DNA from: Sphingomonas taxi
GTDB lineage: Bacteria; Pseudomonadota; Alphaproteobacteria; Sphingomonadales; Sphingomonadaceae
DNA: 64,000 bases
Assembly (NCBI GenBank): GCA_003243195.1
Contig: QFQI01000005.1
Span: 186,001 to 250,000, forward strand
Reading direction: 5' to 3'
Every line of letters starts with the position of its first letter. The stretch's first letter is position 1. Position numbers and translations under genes: made by a program. The notes under the pieces are model-generated. The model saw only the letters and a program-made list of their open reading frames with translations. It was not told the DNA's origin and did no database searches. Shown here in pieces: positions 1-8,793 of the stretch.

Positions 1-1303
1 CCGTCTCGGTCACCGCGACGATCAGCCCGTTTTCGAGGCGCGCCTCGCCGGGATAGAGCCGCCCGAGCGACACGCCCGCCAGCACGCCGCGGTCGGCGAG
101 CGCGCGCACCACCGGGCGCGCCTCCTGCCCGATGTCCAGCGTGAATTCGTTGAAGAAGCGGTCGTTGACGACCCGCACGCCCGGCACCTGCGCCAGCCGA
201 TCCGCCGCGCGACAGGCGCCGGCGTGGTTGAGCGCCGCCAGCCGGCGCAATCCCGCCTCACCCAGCAGGGTCATGTGGATCGAGAACGCCAGCGCGCACA
301 GCCCGGAATTGGTGCAGATGTTGCTGATCGCCTTCTCGCGGCGGATATGCTGCTCGCGCGTCGAAAGCGTCAGCACGAAGCCGCGCCGCCCCTCCGCGTC
401 CACGGTCTGCCCGCAGAGCCGCCCCGGCATCTGACGGACATATTTGTCCTTGCACCCGAACAACCCGACATACGGACCGCCGAACTGGAGCCCGACGCCG
501 AGCGACTGCCCCTCGCCCACCACGATATCGGCATCCATCTCGCCCGGCGAGCGCAACGCGCCCAGCGCGACCGGCTCGGTGACGACCGCGATCAGCAGCG
601 CCTTCCTCGCATGACAGGCGTCGGCCAGCGGGGTCAGGTCGGCGATGCGGCCGAGGATGTCGGGATATTGCACGACCACGCACGACGTCTCGTCGTCGAT
701 CTTCGCGATCAGCGCATCCAGGTCGGTGTTGGCGTCCAGCTCCGGCAGCGCCACGTCGAGCACGTCGCCGGTGTATTTCGCCATCGTCCGCGCGACCGAG
801 ACATAATGCGGATGCAGCCCGCCCGACAGGATCGCTTTGCCGCGGCGCGTGATCCGCCGCGCCATGCCGATCGCCTCCCAGCATGCGGTGGAGCCGTCGT
901 ACATGCTGGCGTTGGCGACATCGGTGCCGAGCAGCGCGGCGACCTGCGTCTGGAACTCGAACAGCATCTGGAGCGTGCCCTGCGCGATCTCCGGCTGATA
1001 CGGCGTATAGGCGGTCAGGAACTCGCCGCGCTGGATCAGGTGATCGACGCTGGCGGGCACATGGTGGCGATACGCGCCCGCCCCCAGGAAAAACGGCACC
1101 TCGCCCGCGACGACGTTGCGGCGCGCGAGCGCGGTCATGTGACGCTCCACCGCCAGCTCGCTGGCATGGGTCGGCAGGTCGCGGATCGGGCCGTCGAGCC
1201 GCGCCGCTTCGGGTACGTCGGCGAACAGGTCGTCGATCGACGTCGCGCCGATGACGCCGAGCATGTCGCGGCGATCACCGTCGGTAAGGGGCAGGTAGCG
1301 CAT
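1..1303 (-). CDS. gcvPA: Glycine dehydrogenase (decarboxylating) subunit 1, C-terminus cut by window edge
   Basis: P-protein subunit 1 of the glycine cleavage system. With GcvPB it decarboxylates glycine using PLP and passes the aminomethyl group to lipoylated GcvH. The protein starts [15 protein letters not shown] and stays open to the window edge, giving about 434 residues of a family that is usually near 450, so only the last few residues and the stop are missing. I chose the ATG at 1303 because GGAG lies 6 bases upstream; an in-frame ATG four codons earlier is possible. It is the third gene of the operon after gcvT and gcvH, separated from gcvH by 130 bases that hold two GC-rich palindromes. 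The split gcvPA/gcvPB form is typical of sphingomonads, and gcvPB is expected just beyond the window. Confidence 0.93.
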   Translation of the reverse strand, partial: MRYLPLTDGDRRDMLGVIGATSIDDLFADVPEAARLDGPIRDLPTHASELAVERHMTALARRNVVAGEVPFFLGAGAYRHHVPASVDHLIQRGEFLTAYTPYQPEIAQGTLQMLFEFQTQVAALLGTDVANASMYDGSTACWEAIGMARRITRRGKAILSGGLHPHYVSVARTMAKYTGDVLDVALPELDANTDLDALIAKIDDETSCVVVQYPDILGRIADLTPLADACHARKALLIAVVTEPVALGALRSPGEMDADIVVGEGQSLGVGLQFGGPYVGLFGCKDKYVRQMPGRLCGQTVDAEGRRGFVLTLSTREQHIRREKAISNICTNSGLCALAFSIHMTLLGEAGLRRLAALNHAGACRAADRLAQVPGVRVVNDRFFNEFTLDIGQEARPVVRALADRGVLAGVSLGRLYPGEARLENGLIVAVTET

Positions 1304-1315
1304 TCGATACTCCAT

Positions 1316-1336
1316 CCCCTCTCCGGCGGGGAGGGG
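1316..1336. repeat. CCCCTCTCC/GGGGAGGGG palindrome
   Basis: Inverted repeat CCCCTCTCC, spacer, GGGGAGGGG (8 of 9 pairs) directly upstream of gcvPA. It belongs to a set of similar GC palindromes in this window (1402, 12342, 54238). There is no U-tract, so it is not a classical terminator. Confidence 0.6.
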
Positions 1337-1401
1337 TCGCATCCGGATATACGGGACCGGCATCGCGCGGCGCCGGCCGCACGCGGGCACGCTCCCCTCG
1401 C

Positions 1402-1429
1402 GGTCCCCTCCCCGGCCGGGAGAGGACCG
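1402..1429. repeat. Second GC-rich palindrome between gcvH and gcvPA
   Basis: Imperfect inverted repeat GGTCCCCTCCCCGG/CCGGGAGAGGACC a few bases downstream of the gcvH stop codon. It shares the CCCCTCCC core with the palindromes at 1316, 12342 and 54238. It could form an mRNA hairpin that adjusts the gcvH/gcvPA ratio or protects upstream message ends; that role is inference. Confidence 0.55.
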
Positions 1430-1433
1430 GAGA

Positions 1434-1805
1434 CTAAAGTTTCGCGACGAACGCGGCGTAGGCGGCTTCGTCCATCAGCGCGTCCAGCTCGCCCGGATCG
1501 GAGAGCGTGATCCTGAAGAACCAGCCCTCGCCCTCCGGGTCGCTGTTCACCAGCGCGGGTTCGTCGGCCAGCGCCGGATTGCCCTCCAGCACCGTGCCGG
1601 ACACCGGCGCGTAGACGTCGGATGCGGCCTTGACCGATTCGACCACTGCCGCCTCATCGCCCTTGGCGAGCTGGCGCCCGGCGTCGGGCGTCTCGACGAA
1701 CACGATGTCGCCCAACTGCCCCTGCGCATAGTCGCTGATGCCAACCGTGCCGGTGGCGCCATCGACCTCGATCCACTCATGGTCCTCGGTGAAAAAACGG
1801 CTCAT
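1434..1805 (-). CDS. gcvH: Glycine cleavage system H protein
   Basis: Lipoyl carrier of the glycine cleavage system. It shuttles the aminomethyl group between GcvP, GcvT and the L-protein. The 123 residues match the usual family size. The lipoyl-accepting lysine is K59 within ESVKAASD, followed by the conserved YAPVSG turn; the N-terminal HEWIEVDG strand is also typical. The start lies 1 base after the gcvT stop codon, so the two genes are almost certainly co-translated from the riboswitch-controlled transcript. Free lipoylation enzymes are not in the window. Confidence 0.97.
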   Translation of the reverse strand: MSRFFTEDHEWIEVDGATGTVGISDYAQGQLGDIVFVETPDAGRQLAKGDEAAVVESVKAASDVYAPVSGTVLEGNPALADEPALVNSDPEGEGWFFRITLSDPGELDALMDEAAYAAFVAKL

Positions 1806-1806
1806 C

Positions 1807-2979
1807 TCACTTCACTCCACGGAAGTAGCGGTGGGGAACGAACGGCAGCGCGGCGACGGTGGCGCGGTGCGCCTTGCCGCGCTGGGAAAGGGTGACGACC
1901 GTGCCCGGCGCGGCGGCGGCGGCGGGGACATAGGCCATTGCGATCGGCGCGCCGACGCTCGGCGCGAAGCCGCCACTGGTGACGCGGCCGACGACCGCGC
2001 CGGACGCATCGAGCACGTCGGCGCCCTCGCGGACCGGCTGGCGCCCGTCGATCAGCAGACCGACGCGCTTCGTCGCCGGGCCATGCTCGCGCTCGGCCAG
2101 GATGCGCGCGGCACCCGGGAAGTCACCGGCCTCGCGACGGCGCTTGAACAGCGCGAAGCCGAGATCGGCCTGCACCGGGGTGATATGCGGATCGAGATCG
2201 TGGCCGTAAAGCGGCAGCCCGGCCTCCAGCCGCAGCGAGTCGCGCGCGCCCAGCCCGATCGGCTTTACCTCGGGCTGAGCGACCAGCGCGTCGGCCAGCG
2301 CCTCCACTGCCTCGGCCGGAACCGACATCTCGACGCCATCCTCGCCGGTATAGCCCGAACGGCTGATCCACAGGTCGTGACCCTGCCACGTGAACGCGCC
2401 GGCCTGCATGAAGGTCAGCGTCGCGATCCCGGGCACGAGCCGCTCGACCGCCTCCACCGCCTTCGGCCCCTGCACCGCCAGCAGCGCATGGTCCTCCATC
2501 ATGTTCAGCGTCACGTCGTCGGGCAGATGCTCGATCATGTGCGCCACGTCGTCGTACTTGGTCGCGCCGTTGACGACCATGTAGATCCGGTCGTCGCCCA
2601 GCGGCGTCAGCATCAGGTCGTCGAGCACGCCGCCGTCGTCGTTCAGCAGCAGCGAGTAGCGCGCCTTGTTGCGCGGCGCGTCGGCGATCGCGGCGGGCAT
2701 CAGCGCCTCCAGCGCGGTGGCGACGTTCGGGCCGGTGATGGTCAACTGCCCCATGTGGCTGACGTCGAACAGCCCCGCGCTCGCGCGCGTCCACAGATGC
2801 TCGGCCATGATGCCTTCATACTGGACGGGCATGTGGTAGCCGGCGAACTCGACCATCCGGCCACCCTTCGCGCGGTGCCAGGCGTCGAGCGGCAGCGTCA
2901 GGATCTCGAGCGGTTCGAACCCGTCGTCATCCACGGCCCCGTGGTTGTTCCCGCCATGGTCGGTGTGATGGTCGCTCAT
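1807..2979 (-). CDS. gcvT: Aminomethyltransferase (glycine cleavage T protein)
   Basis: Transfers the methylene carbon from aminomethyl-GcvH to tetrahydrofolate, releasing ammonia. I take the start at [10 protein letters not shown] (390 residues); the open frame continues upstream to 3057 but that stretch lies in the glycine riboswitch. The N-terminal 20 residues are His/Gly/Asp rich and not part of the fold, which starts near [12 protein letters not shown]. Conserved GcvT segments include [21 protein letters not shown], the VQGPKA region and [12 protein letters not shown]. It is the first gene of gcvT-gcvH-gcvPA and is therefore the direct target of the riboswitch. Confidence 0.95.
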   Translation of the reverse strand: MSDHHTDHGGNNHGAVDDDGFEPLEILTLPLDAWHRAKGGRMVEFAGYHMPVQYEGIMAEHLWTRASAGLFDVSHMGQLTITGPNVATALEALMPAAIADAPRNKARYSLLLNDDGGVLDDLMLTPLGDDRIYMVVNGATKYDDVAHMIEHLPDDVTLNMMEDHALLAVQGPKAVEAVERLVPGIATLTFMQAGAFTWQGHDLWISRSGYTGEDGVEMSVPAEAVEALADALVAQPEVKPIGLGARDSLRLEAGLPLYGHDLDPHITPVQADLGFALFKRRREAGDFPGAARILAEREHGPATKRVGLLIDGRQPVREGADVLDASGAVVGRVTSGGFAPSVGAPIAMAYVPAAAAAPGTVVTLSQRGKAHRATVAALPFVPHRYFRGVK

Positions 2980-3045
2980 CGTGTTCGGTCTTCCGTCGCA
3001 AGGGGGCGGGTCGCAACGGCTAGACGCCGGGCTGCGATCCTGATC

Positions 3046-3245
3046 CCCCTCTGTCACGGAACCTGAGAGCTTTCCCCGCCAGCGCGGGTTACCCCTTCGG
3101 TGGGCATCGACGGGTCACGCCGGTGCCGCTTTCCAGAGTGTCGAGACAAGCCGGCGCGGTCCCTGGTGCCTGAGAGATTCCGGGGTGGTTGCTCCTTCGG
3201 CGGCGGCCATCGGCCTGCAAGGCCGGCCGCGCTCTCCCGCGCCTG
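3046..3245 (-). promoter_or_regulatory. Tandem glycine riboswitch upstream of gcvT
   Basis: Read on the minus strand, the leader holds two glycine aptamers. The first has CGGGAGAG, then CGCCGAAGGAGCAA and AATCTCTCAGGCACCAG, closing with CACTCTGGAAAG. The second has CACCGAAGGGGTAA and AAGCTCTCAGGTTCC followed by GACAGAGGGGG. These are the hallmark conserved blocks of glycine riboswitches. The element ends about 65 bases before the gcvT start. In this family glycine binding usually turns the cleavage operon on; whether control here is transcriptional or translational is not visible. Confidence 0.93.
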
Positions 3246-3365
3246 CCCATGCCGGTTGCCCGGCATCGACACCGGCGGCTGTACGCGCGCCGTTCCTTGA
3301 GTCAATCGCGGATTGGAGCCGTCACGGGATCGGAACGTTCATCACCTCGGGAAAAGGAGAGAAAC

Positions 3366-3629
3366 ATGGACACCGCCACCTCACCCGTCGTCGAACGGAT
3401 CGCGCGGGTGCTCGCCGCACAGCATCTGAGCGCCAACGGCCATGGCACCACCGAATCGGCCAGCGCGCAGGTCGACGCACAGTGGAAGGATCACCGCGAC
3501 GATGCGATCGCGGTGCTGCACACGATGCGCGCGCCCAGCCCGGCGATGGCGGCGGCGGGCGACGTGGCGGTGTGGGAACGGATGATGCTGGCCGCGCTGG
3601 CCGAGGCCAAGCCCGGCATCGTCATGTAG
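3366..3629 (+). CDS. Small conserved-looking protein of unknown function (87 aa)
   Basis: I do not recognise this family. The ATG is preceded by a clear AAGGAG-type ribosome binding site (AAAAGGAGAGAAAC), which decides the start and makes the gene credible. The product is soluble and alanine-rich, with no signal peptide or membrane segment. Its sequence suggests three short helices: residues 8-20 (VERIARVLAAQ), 35-55 with QWKDHRDDAIAVLHTM, and 65-82 with VWERMMLAAL. It is transcribed divergently from the glycine operon, with only about 120 bases between its ATG and the 5' end of the riboswitch. It converges on the MFS gene with a 3-base gap. Confidence 0.7.
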   Translation: MDTATSPVVERIARVLAAQHLSANGHGTTESASAQVDAQWKDHRDDAIAVLHTMRAPSPAMAAAGDVAVWERMMLAALAEAKPGIVM

Positions 3630-3632
3630 GGA

Positions 3633-4814
3633 TCATGCGGCGCGCCGCTGCAACGCCCATGACACGCCCAGCACCGCCAGCCCGGCGACCGCCAGCGCCG
3701 CGCCGACCGGGCCGGTGGCGGTCCAGCCATAGCCGCCGGCGATCGCCAGCCCGCCCAGCCACGGGCCGAGCGCATTGGCCGTGTTGAATGCCGAATGGTT
3801 GAGCGCGGCCGCCAGCGACTGCGCGTCGCCCGCCACGTCCATCAGCCGCGTCTGCAACACCGTGCCCAACGACCCGCCGATGCCGATCGCGACCATCGCG
3901 ACTATCACCGACCAGAAATGCTGCGCGGCCAGCGGCCATGCCAGCAGCGCGACCAGGCTCCACACCAGTACCGCCGCCGCGGTCGGCAGCAGCGCGCGAT
4001 CGGCGAACCTCGGCACGATCAGATTGCCCGCCGTCATCCCGAATCCAAACGCCGCCAGCGCGAACGGCACCATGCGCGGCCCGACATGCGTCACCGCCGC
4101 CATCGTATCGGCGAGATAGGTGTAGACCGCGAACAGCCCGCCGAAGCCGATCGCGCCCACGCCCAGCGTCAACCACACCTGCACGCGGCGCAGCGCCTTC
4201 AGCTCCGCCAGCGGGCTTGCCTGCGGGTCGCCGCGATCGCGCGGCGCGAACGCCCACACGAGCAGCGCAGTGAGCGCAGCCAGCCCGGCGACCACCACGA
4301 AACACGAGCGCCAGCCGATCAACTGCCCCATGAAGTTGGCGAGCGGCACGCCGACGATCGTCGCCACGGTCAGCCCCAGCATGACCCGCGCCACCGCCTG
4401 CGTCCGCCGGTGCGGTTCGACCAGCGATGCCGCGACCAGCATCGCAATCCCGAAATAGGCGCCGTGCGGCAGGCCCGCGACGAAGCGGAACAGCATCATC
4501 CAGCCATAAGTGGGCGCAAGCGCGGACAGCCCGTTGCCGATCGCGAACAGCGTCATGAGCAGGATCAGCAGGTGCCGCCGCGCCATGCGCGCGCCCAGCA
4601 CGGCCAGTGTCGGCGCGCCGACCACCACGCCCAGCGCATAGGCGCTGATGACGTGCCCGGCGGTCGGCGCGTCGACGTCCAGCGCCCGTGCCATGTCGGG
4701 CAGCAGGCTCATCGACGCGAATTCGGTCGTCCCGATCGCGAACCCGCCGACCGCGAGCGACAAATGGATGAGGCCGACCGGCGCGGCGCGCACGTCGGCG
4801 ATGGCGGTGGCCAT
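3633..4814 (-). CDS. MFS transporter, DHA1 (AraJ/YdhP-like) family
   Basis: Inner-membrane major facilitator with about 12 hydrophobic segments in 393 residues, the usual size for drug:H+ antiporter-1 members. The N-terminal segment AVGGFAIGTTEFASMSLLPDMA is characteristic of the AraJ/YdhP/NepI branch of exporters. The loop between TM2 and TM3 carries GARMARRHLLI, the shortened motif A. HGAYFGIAMLVA and GVPLANFMGQLIGWR follow the family pattern. The substrate cannot be read from sequence; exporters of this group handle sugars, nucleosides or drugs. Its neighbours (a small unknown protein and a periplasmic sugar dehydrogenase) do not resolve it. Confidence 0.88.
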   Translation of the reverse strand: MATAIADVRAAPVGLIHLSLAVGGFAIGTTEFASMSLLPDMARALDVDAPTAGHVISAYALGVVVGAPTLAVLGARMARRHLLILLMTLFAIGNGLSALAPTYGWMMLFRFVAGLPHGAYFGIAMLVAASLVEPHRRTQAVARVMLGLTVATIVGVPLANFMGQLIGWRSCFVVVAGLAALTALLVWAFAPRDRGDPQASPLAELKALRRVQVWLTLGVGAIGFGGLFAVYTYLADTMAAVTHVGPRMVPFALAAFGFGMTAGNLIVPRFADRALLPTAAAVLVWSLVALLAWPLAAQHFWSVIVAMVAIGIGGSLGTVLQTRLMDVAGDAQSLAAALNHSAFNTANALGPWLGGLAIAGGYGWTATGPVGAALAVAGLAVLGVSWALQRRAA

Positions 4815-4990
4815 GCGAATTCCCCGGATTGCTGCGTGTTGCGCGAGCCGCCTAGCTGGCGATGCTGCAATGCAGCGTCAAGGCTCGGCCGGCCTAACGG
4901 CGAAAAGCGACGGCAGCGGCATGGCGAACCCGGGGCGGTCGGGGCGTAGGTACGCACCCGGCGCCGGCACGGCCGGGCTCGGGCGACGGA

Positions 4991-6157
4991 TCACCGCGCG
5001 GGGGTCAGGCGCAGCAACCGCCCCTGCGAGCCGTCGTCACCGTCCTCCAGCACGTAGATCGCGCCGTCCGGCCCCTGCTCCACCTCGCGGATCCGCGCGC
5101 CCATCGGGAACTGGTCGCCCTTGGTCGCGGTCGTGCCGTCCAGGTGGACGCGCACCAGCGACTGGGAGGACAGGCCGCCGATGAACGCGTCTCCTTTCCA
5201 TTGCGGAAACAGGTCGCCGGAATAGATCATCAGCCCGCCCGGCGAGATCACCGGATTCCACGATACCTTGGGCGCCTCGTAACCGTCGCCCGGCGCATGA
5301 TCGGGGATGTCGCGCCCGTCATAATGCGAGCCGTTCGACACGTTCGGCCAGCCATAGTTGCGCCCGGGCAGGATCAGGTTGACCTCGTCCCCGCCTTTCG
5401 GGCCCATCTCCTGCTCCCACAGACGACCCTGCGCGTCGAACGCGATGCCGAGCAGGTTGCGGTGGCCATAGCTCCAGACCTCGGGCAGGAAACCCTGCGC
5501 GGCCACGGGATTGCCCGCCGCCGCCTTGCCGTCCGGCGTCAGGCGCAGCACCTTGCCGAGCGATGCCTGCTTGTCCTGCGCCGGCGTGAACTTCTGCCGG
5601 TCGCCGTTGGTGAAGAACAGATACCGGCCGTCCGGCGAGAAGGCGATCCGGCCGGAGAAATGCCCGTCGCCGTCCACCAGCGGCGTCGCCCGGTACAGCG
5701 TCTCGATCCCTGTCAACTGCTCCGCGCCTGCCGCGCCCGACAGCGTGCCGCGCGCCAGCACCACGCCCTTGCCTCCCTCGCCGGCCGCCGAATAACTGAA
5801 ATAGACGCGCCGGCTGGTCGCGAAATCGGGCGCGAGCACCACGTCCATCAGCGCGCCCTGCCCGGCCGAGCTGACCGGGATGGTGGCGACCACGCGCTTC
5901 GACGCGCCGTCCGCCGACAGCAGCAGCATCTGTCCCTGCTTCTCGGTGACCAGCATGCGGCGATCGGGCAGGAAGGTCATCGCCCAGGGCGCATCGAGGT
6001 CGGCGACCACCGCGCTGGCGAACGGCGTGTTCGCGACCGGGGTCGCAGCCGGGGTGGGCGTGGCGCTGGCCACCGGCGCGGGCGCGTCCGCCTCCTCCCC
6101 GTTGCAGGCGGCGGCCGAGGTCAGCGCAAGCGCGGCAAGGGCGAGACGATGGAACAA
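4991..6157 (-). CDS. PQQ-dependent sugar dehydrogenase (Asd/YliI-like), probable lipoprotein
   Basis: Soluble aldose-sugar-dehydrogenase-type beta-propeller that likely oxidises sugars in the periplasm with PQQ. The propeller starts with LDAPWAMTFLPDRRMLVTEKQG and shows EMGPKGGDEVNLILPGRNYGWPNVSNG, a family signature near the PQQ/Ca site. The open frame reaches an ATG at 6208, but a TTG at 6157 has GGAGG 9 bases upstream and gives a compact signal peptide (MFHRLALAALALTSAAAC) ending in a lipobox-like AAAC, so I prefer it. The Ala/Pro/Thr-rich linker after Cys18 (to about residue 47) fits a tethered lipoprotein. No pqq genes are in the window. Confidence 0.87.
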   Translation of the reverse strand: MFHRLALAALALTSAAACNGEEADAPAPVASATPTPAATPVANTPFASAVVADLDAPWAMTFLPDRRMLVTEKQGQMLLLSADGASKRVVATIPVSSAGQGALMDVVLAPDFATSRRVYFSYSAAGEGGKGVVLARGTLSGAAGAEQLTGIETLYRATPLVDGDGHFSGRIAFSPDGRYLFFTNGDRQKFTPAQDKQASLGKVLRLTPDGKAAAGNPVAAQGFLPEVWSYGHRNLLGIAFDAQGRLWEQEMGPKGGDEVNLILPGRNYGWPNVSNGSHYDGRDIPDHAPGDGYEAPKVSWNPVISPGGLMIYSGDLFPQWKGDAFIGGLSSQSLVRVHLDGTTATKGDQFPMGARIREVEQGPDGAIYVLEDGDDGSQGRLLRLTPAR

Positions 6158-6338
6158 GGCGGCGATCCTCCGGACTGTATCGCGGGTCAAAGCCCGCGTG
6201 CGCGGCATTGTTCCCCATCACGCTTGCGACGGCGCGGCGACGGCGCTATATGGCTCGTGCTTTCTCTTACATCGCGAGGTGCAAGGGGCTGCGGGGTTCG
6301 CTCCGCGGCGGCAGGAAACGCATGTGCGGAAGGTGCCT

Positions 6339-6920
6339 TTGAACGACATCACTCCCATCGTCCGACTGATCGAGCCGGAGGCCGCGGCGCTCGGCTTCGC
6401 GCTGGTGCGCGTCCGCCTGTTCGGCAAGGATGACGAGCGCACGTTGCAGGTGATGGCCGAGCGCCCCGACACGCGCCAGCTCACCATCGACGACTGCGCC
6501 GAACTGTCGCGCCGCGTGTCCGACCGGCTGGATGCGCTGGAGGAAGCCGGGCAGGATCCGATCGACGGCGCGTACCGGCTGGAAGTGTCGTCGCCGGGCA
6601 TCGACCGTCCGCTGACCCGTATGCAGGATTTCACCGACTGGGCCGGTCACGAGGCGCGCATCGTGCTGACCGAGCCGGTCGACGGCCAGAAGCAGTTCAA
6701 GGGCGATCTGGAAGGCATCGACGATAGCGGGACGATCGCGATCCGCCACCCGCGCACCGGCGCGCTGGCGCACGTTCCCTTCGCGCTGATCGCCGATGCC
6801 AAGCTGGTGCTGACCGACCGACTGATCGAGGCAACCGTTCCGCTCTCCATGGAGGGTGCGGACGAAGAGATTAACGACACCGCCGCGGACGCGGACGGCG
6901 AAGAAGAGGAAAACCACTGA
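6339..6920 (+). CDS. rimP: Ribosome maturation factor RimP
   Basis: Assists 30S subunit maturation; first gene of the nusA-infB operon. The product has the N-terminal alpha/beta domain (EPEAAALGFALVRVRLFG, DDCAELSRRVSDRLD, YRLEVSSPGIDRPLT) and the C-terminal SH3-like domain up to about residue 160, followed by an acidic tail (about 20 residues ending EEEENH). The start is a choice among non-ATG codons: TTG at 6339 (AAGG 5 bases upstream, and the best fit to homologue N-termini), or GTG at 6324 with AGGA. The stop codon overlaps the nusA ATG by one base. Confidence 0.92.
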   Translation: MNDITPIVRLIEPEAAALGFALVRVRLFGKDDERTLQVMAERPDTRQLTIDDCAELSRRVSDRLDALEEAGQDPIDGAYRLEVSSPGIDRPLTRMQDFTDWAGHEARIVLTEPVDGQKQFKGDLEGIDDSGTIAIRHPRTGALAHVPFALIADAKLVLTDRLIEATVPLSMEGADEEINDTAADADGEEEENH

Positions 6921-8563
6921 TGGCCACCGGCGTCACCGCCAACCGCGCGGAGCTGATCGCGATCGCCAATTCGGTCGCGTCGGAGAAGATGATCGACAAG
7001 GCGATCGTCATCGAGGCGATGGAGGATGCGATCCAGCGCGCGGCGCGCACCCGTTACGGTCAGGAGATGGACATCCGCGCCAAGCTGGACCCCAGCAACG
7101 GCGACCTGCGGCTGTGGCGCGTCGTGGAAGTGGTCGAGGAGGTCGACGACCTGTACAAGCAGGTCGACGTGCAGGGCGCGCAGAAGCTCCAGGCGGGCGC
7201 GAGCGTCGGCGACTATCTGGTCGATCCGCTGCCCCCGATCGAGTTCGGCCGCATCCAGGCGCAGGCCGCCAAGCAGACGATCTTCCAGAAGGTCCGCGAC
7301 GCCGAGCGCGAGCGCCAGTATGAGGAATACAAGGACCGTGCCGGCGAGATCATCACCGGCGTCGTCAAGCGTGTCGAGTTCGGCCATATCGTCGTCGATC
7401 TGGGCCGCGCTGAGGGCGTGATCCGCCGCGACGCGCAGATTCCGCGCGAAGTGGTGCGCGTCAACGATCGCATCCGTTCGCTGATCCTGAAGGTGGTGCG
7501 CGAGAATCGCGGGCCGCAGATCTTCCTGTCGCGCGCGCATCCCGATTTCATGAAGAAGCTGTTCGCGCAGGAAGTGCCCGAGATCTACGATGGCATCATC
7601 GAGATCAAGGCCGCCGCGCGCGATCCGGGCAGCCGTGCGAAGATCGGCGTCATCAGCCACGACAGTTCGATCGACCCGGTCGGCGCGTGCGTCGGCATGA
7701 AGGGCAGCCGCGTGCAGGCGGTGGTGCAGGAGATGCAGGGCGAGAAGATCGACATCATCCCCTGGTCGCCCGACACCGCCACCTTCGTCGTCAACGCGCT
7801 CCAGCCCGCGAATGTCGCGCGCGTGGTGATCGACGAGGAGGAGGATCGTATCGAGGTGGTGGTGCCCGACGACCAGCTCAGCCTGGCGATCGGCCGGCGC
7901 GGCCAGAACGTGCGGCTTGCCAGCCAACTGACCGGCAAGGCGATCGACATCCTGACCGAGACGGACGCCAGCGAGAAGCGCCAGCAGGAGTTCGTCCGGA
8001 ATTCCGACACGTTCCAGAACGAGCTGGACGTCGACGAGACGCTGGCGCAACTGCTGGTCGCCGAAGGCTTCGGCGCGCTCGAGGAGGTCGCCTATGTCGA
8101 GCTGGACGAGCTGGCGTCGATCGAGGGCTTTGACGAGGATCTCGCGCAGGAGCTGCAAAGCCGCGCGCAGGAGGCGCTCGACCGCCGCGAGCAGGCCAAT
8201 CGCGAGGAGCGGCAGGCACTGGGCGTCGAGGACGCGCTGGCCGAACTGCCCTATCTGACCGAGGCGATGCTGGTCACGCTGGGCAAGAAGGGCATCAAGA
8301 CGCTCGACGATCTGGCCGATCTGGCGACCGACGAGCTGGTCGAGAAGAAGCGCGCCGAGCCGCGCCGCCGCAACGACGACGCGCCGCGCCGTACCGACCG
8401 CCCGGAAAACAAGGGCGGCGTGCTGGGCGAATATGGTCTGACCGAGGAACAGGGCAACGAGATCATCATGGCCGCGCGCGCGCACTGGTTCGAGGACGAG
8501 CCGGCCGCGGCGGCGCCCGCCGACGCGGATGCCGACGCCGGGACGGAGGCGGAGCAGGCCTGA
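6920..8563 (+). CDS. nusA: Transcription termination/antitermination protein NusA
   Basis: RNA polymerase-associated elongation factor acting in pausing, termination and antitermination. The 547 residues show the N-terminal RNAP-binding domain (to about 130), the S1 domain (GIITGVVKRVEFGHIVVDLGRAEGVI region), two KH domains (CVGMKGSRVQAVVQEMQGEKIDI and AIGRRGQNVRLASQLTGKAIDI), and a C-terminal part with two acidic helix-hairpin-helix repeats (LLVAEGFGALEEVAYV and MLVTLGKKGIKTLDDLADL). It starts inside the rimP stop (TGATG) and ends inside the next start (TGATG), so it is tightly coupled on both sides. Confidence 0.97.
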   Translation: MATGVTANRAELIAIANSVASEKMIDKAIVIEAMEDAIQRAARTRYGQEMDIRAKLDPSNGDLRLWRVVEVVEEVDDLYKQVDVQGAQKLQAGASVGDYLVDPLPPIEFGRIQAQAAKQTIFQKVRDAERERQYEEYKDRAGEIITGVVKRVEFGHIVVDLGRAEGVIRRDAQIPREVVRVNDRIRSLILKVVRENRGPQIFLSRAHPDFMKKLFAQEVPEIYDGIIEIKAAARDPGSRAKIGVISHDSSIDPVGACVGMKGSRVQAVVQEMQGEKIDIIPWSPDTATFVVNALQPANVARVVIDEEEDRIEVVVPDDQLSLAIGRRGQNVRLASQLTGKAIDILTETDASEKRQQEFVRNSDTFQNELDVDETLAQLLVAEGFGALEEVAYVELDELASIEGFDEDLAQELQSRAQEALDRREQANREERQALGVEDALAELPYLTEAMLVTLGKKGIKTLDDLADLATDELVEKKRAEPRRRNDDAPRRTDRPENKGGVLGEYGLTEEQGNEIIMAARAHWFEDEPAAAAPADADADAGTEAEQA

Positions 8564-8793
8564 TGCCGTTCGTCTCGATCCGGTTGGCGGGCGCGGCGAC
8601 GCGCGAACAGAAGGCGGGGATCGTGGCCGACGTCACCTCCTCGCTGGTCGCGCGGCTGGGAAAGAACCCGGCCGCGGTGCAGGTCGTGATCGAGGAAGTG
8701 TCGCCCGAGAACTATGGTGCCGGCGGGCAATTGCTCGCCGACCGCGACGCCCCCAAGGCCGAGGGAGACGCACATGCGGACCCCCGGCGATGA
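8563..8793 (+). CDS. 4-oxalocrotonate tautomerase-family protein
   Basis: Small tautomerase-superfamily subunit of 76 residues. After removal of Met it would present the catalytic Pro1 (MPFVSIRLAG), followed by REQKAGIVADVTSSLV and a VQVVIEEVSPENYGAGGQLL strand-loop typical of 4-OT/YwhB-like monomers. The last 16 residues are charged, atypical, and arise because the frame runs 20 bases into ylxR. The ATG overlaps the nusA stop by one base. This gene is not part of the usual nusA-infB order, so its presence here is an insertion or a lineage-specific addition. The substrate is unknown. Confidence 0.78.
   Translation: MPFVSIRLAGAATREQKAGIVADVTSSLVARLGKNPAAVQVVIEEVSPENYGAGGQLLADRDAPKAEGDAHADPRR

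Noticed and set aside
224..1510. Long plus-strand frame (428 aa) over gcvPA
   Set aside because: Antiparallel shadow of gcvPA; Arg/His-rich composition, no recognisable domain, and it would overlap a clear gene.
2905..2925. GGTTCGAACCC resembling a tRNA T-loop
   Set aside because: It is inside the gcvT coding sequence and no acceptor stem or anticodon arm can be formed around it.
2980..3057. N-terminal extension of GcvT to 3057
   Set aside because: It reaches into the 3' end of the second glycine aptamer and has no similarity to GcvT.
6647..8485. 612-residue minus-strand frame over rimP/nusA
   Set aside because: Antisense shadow of nusA; no signature of a protein family.
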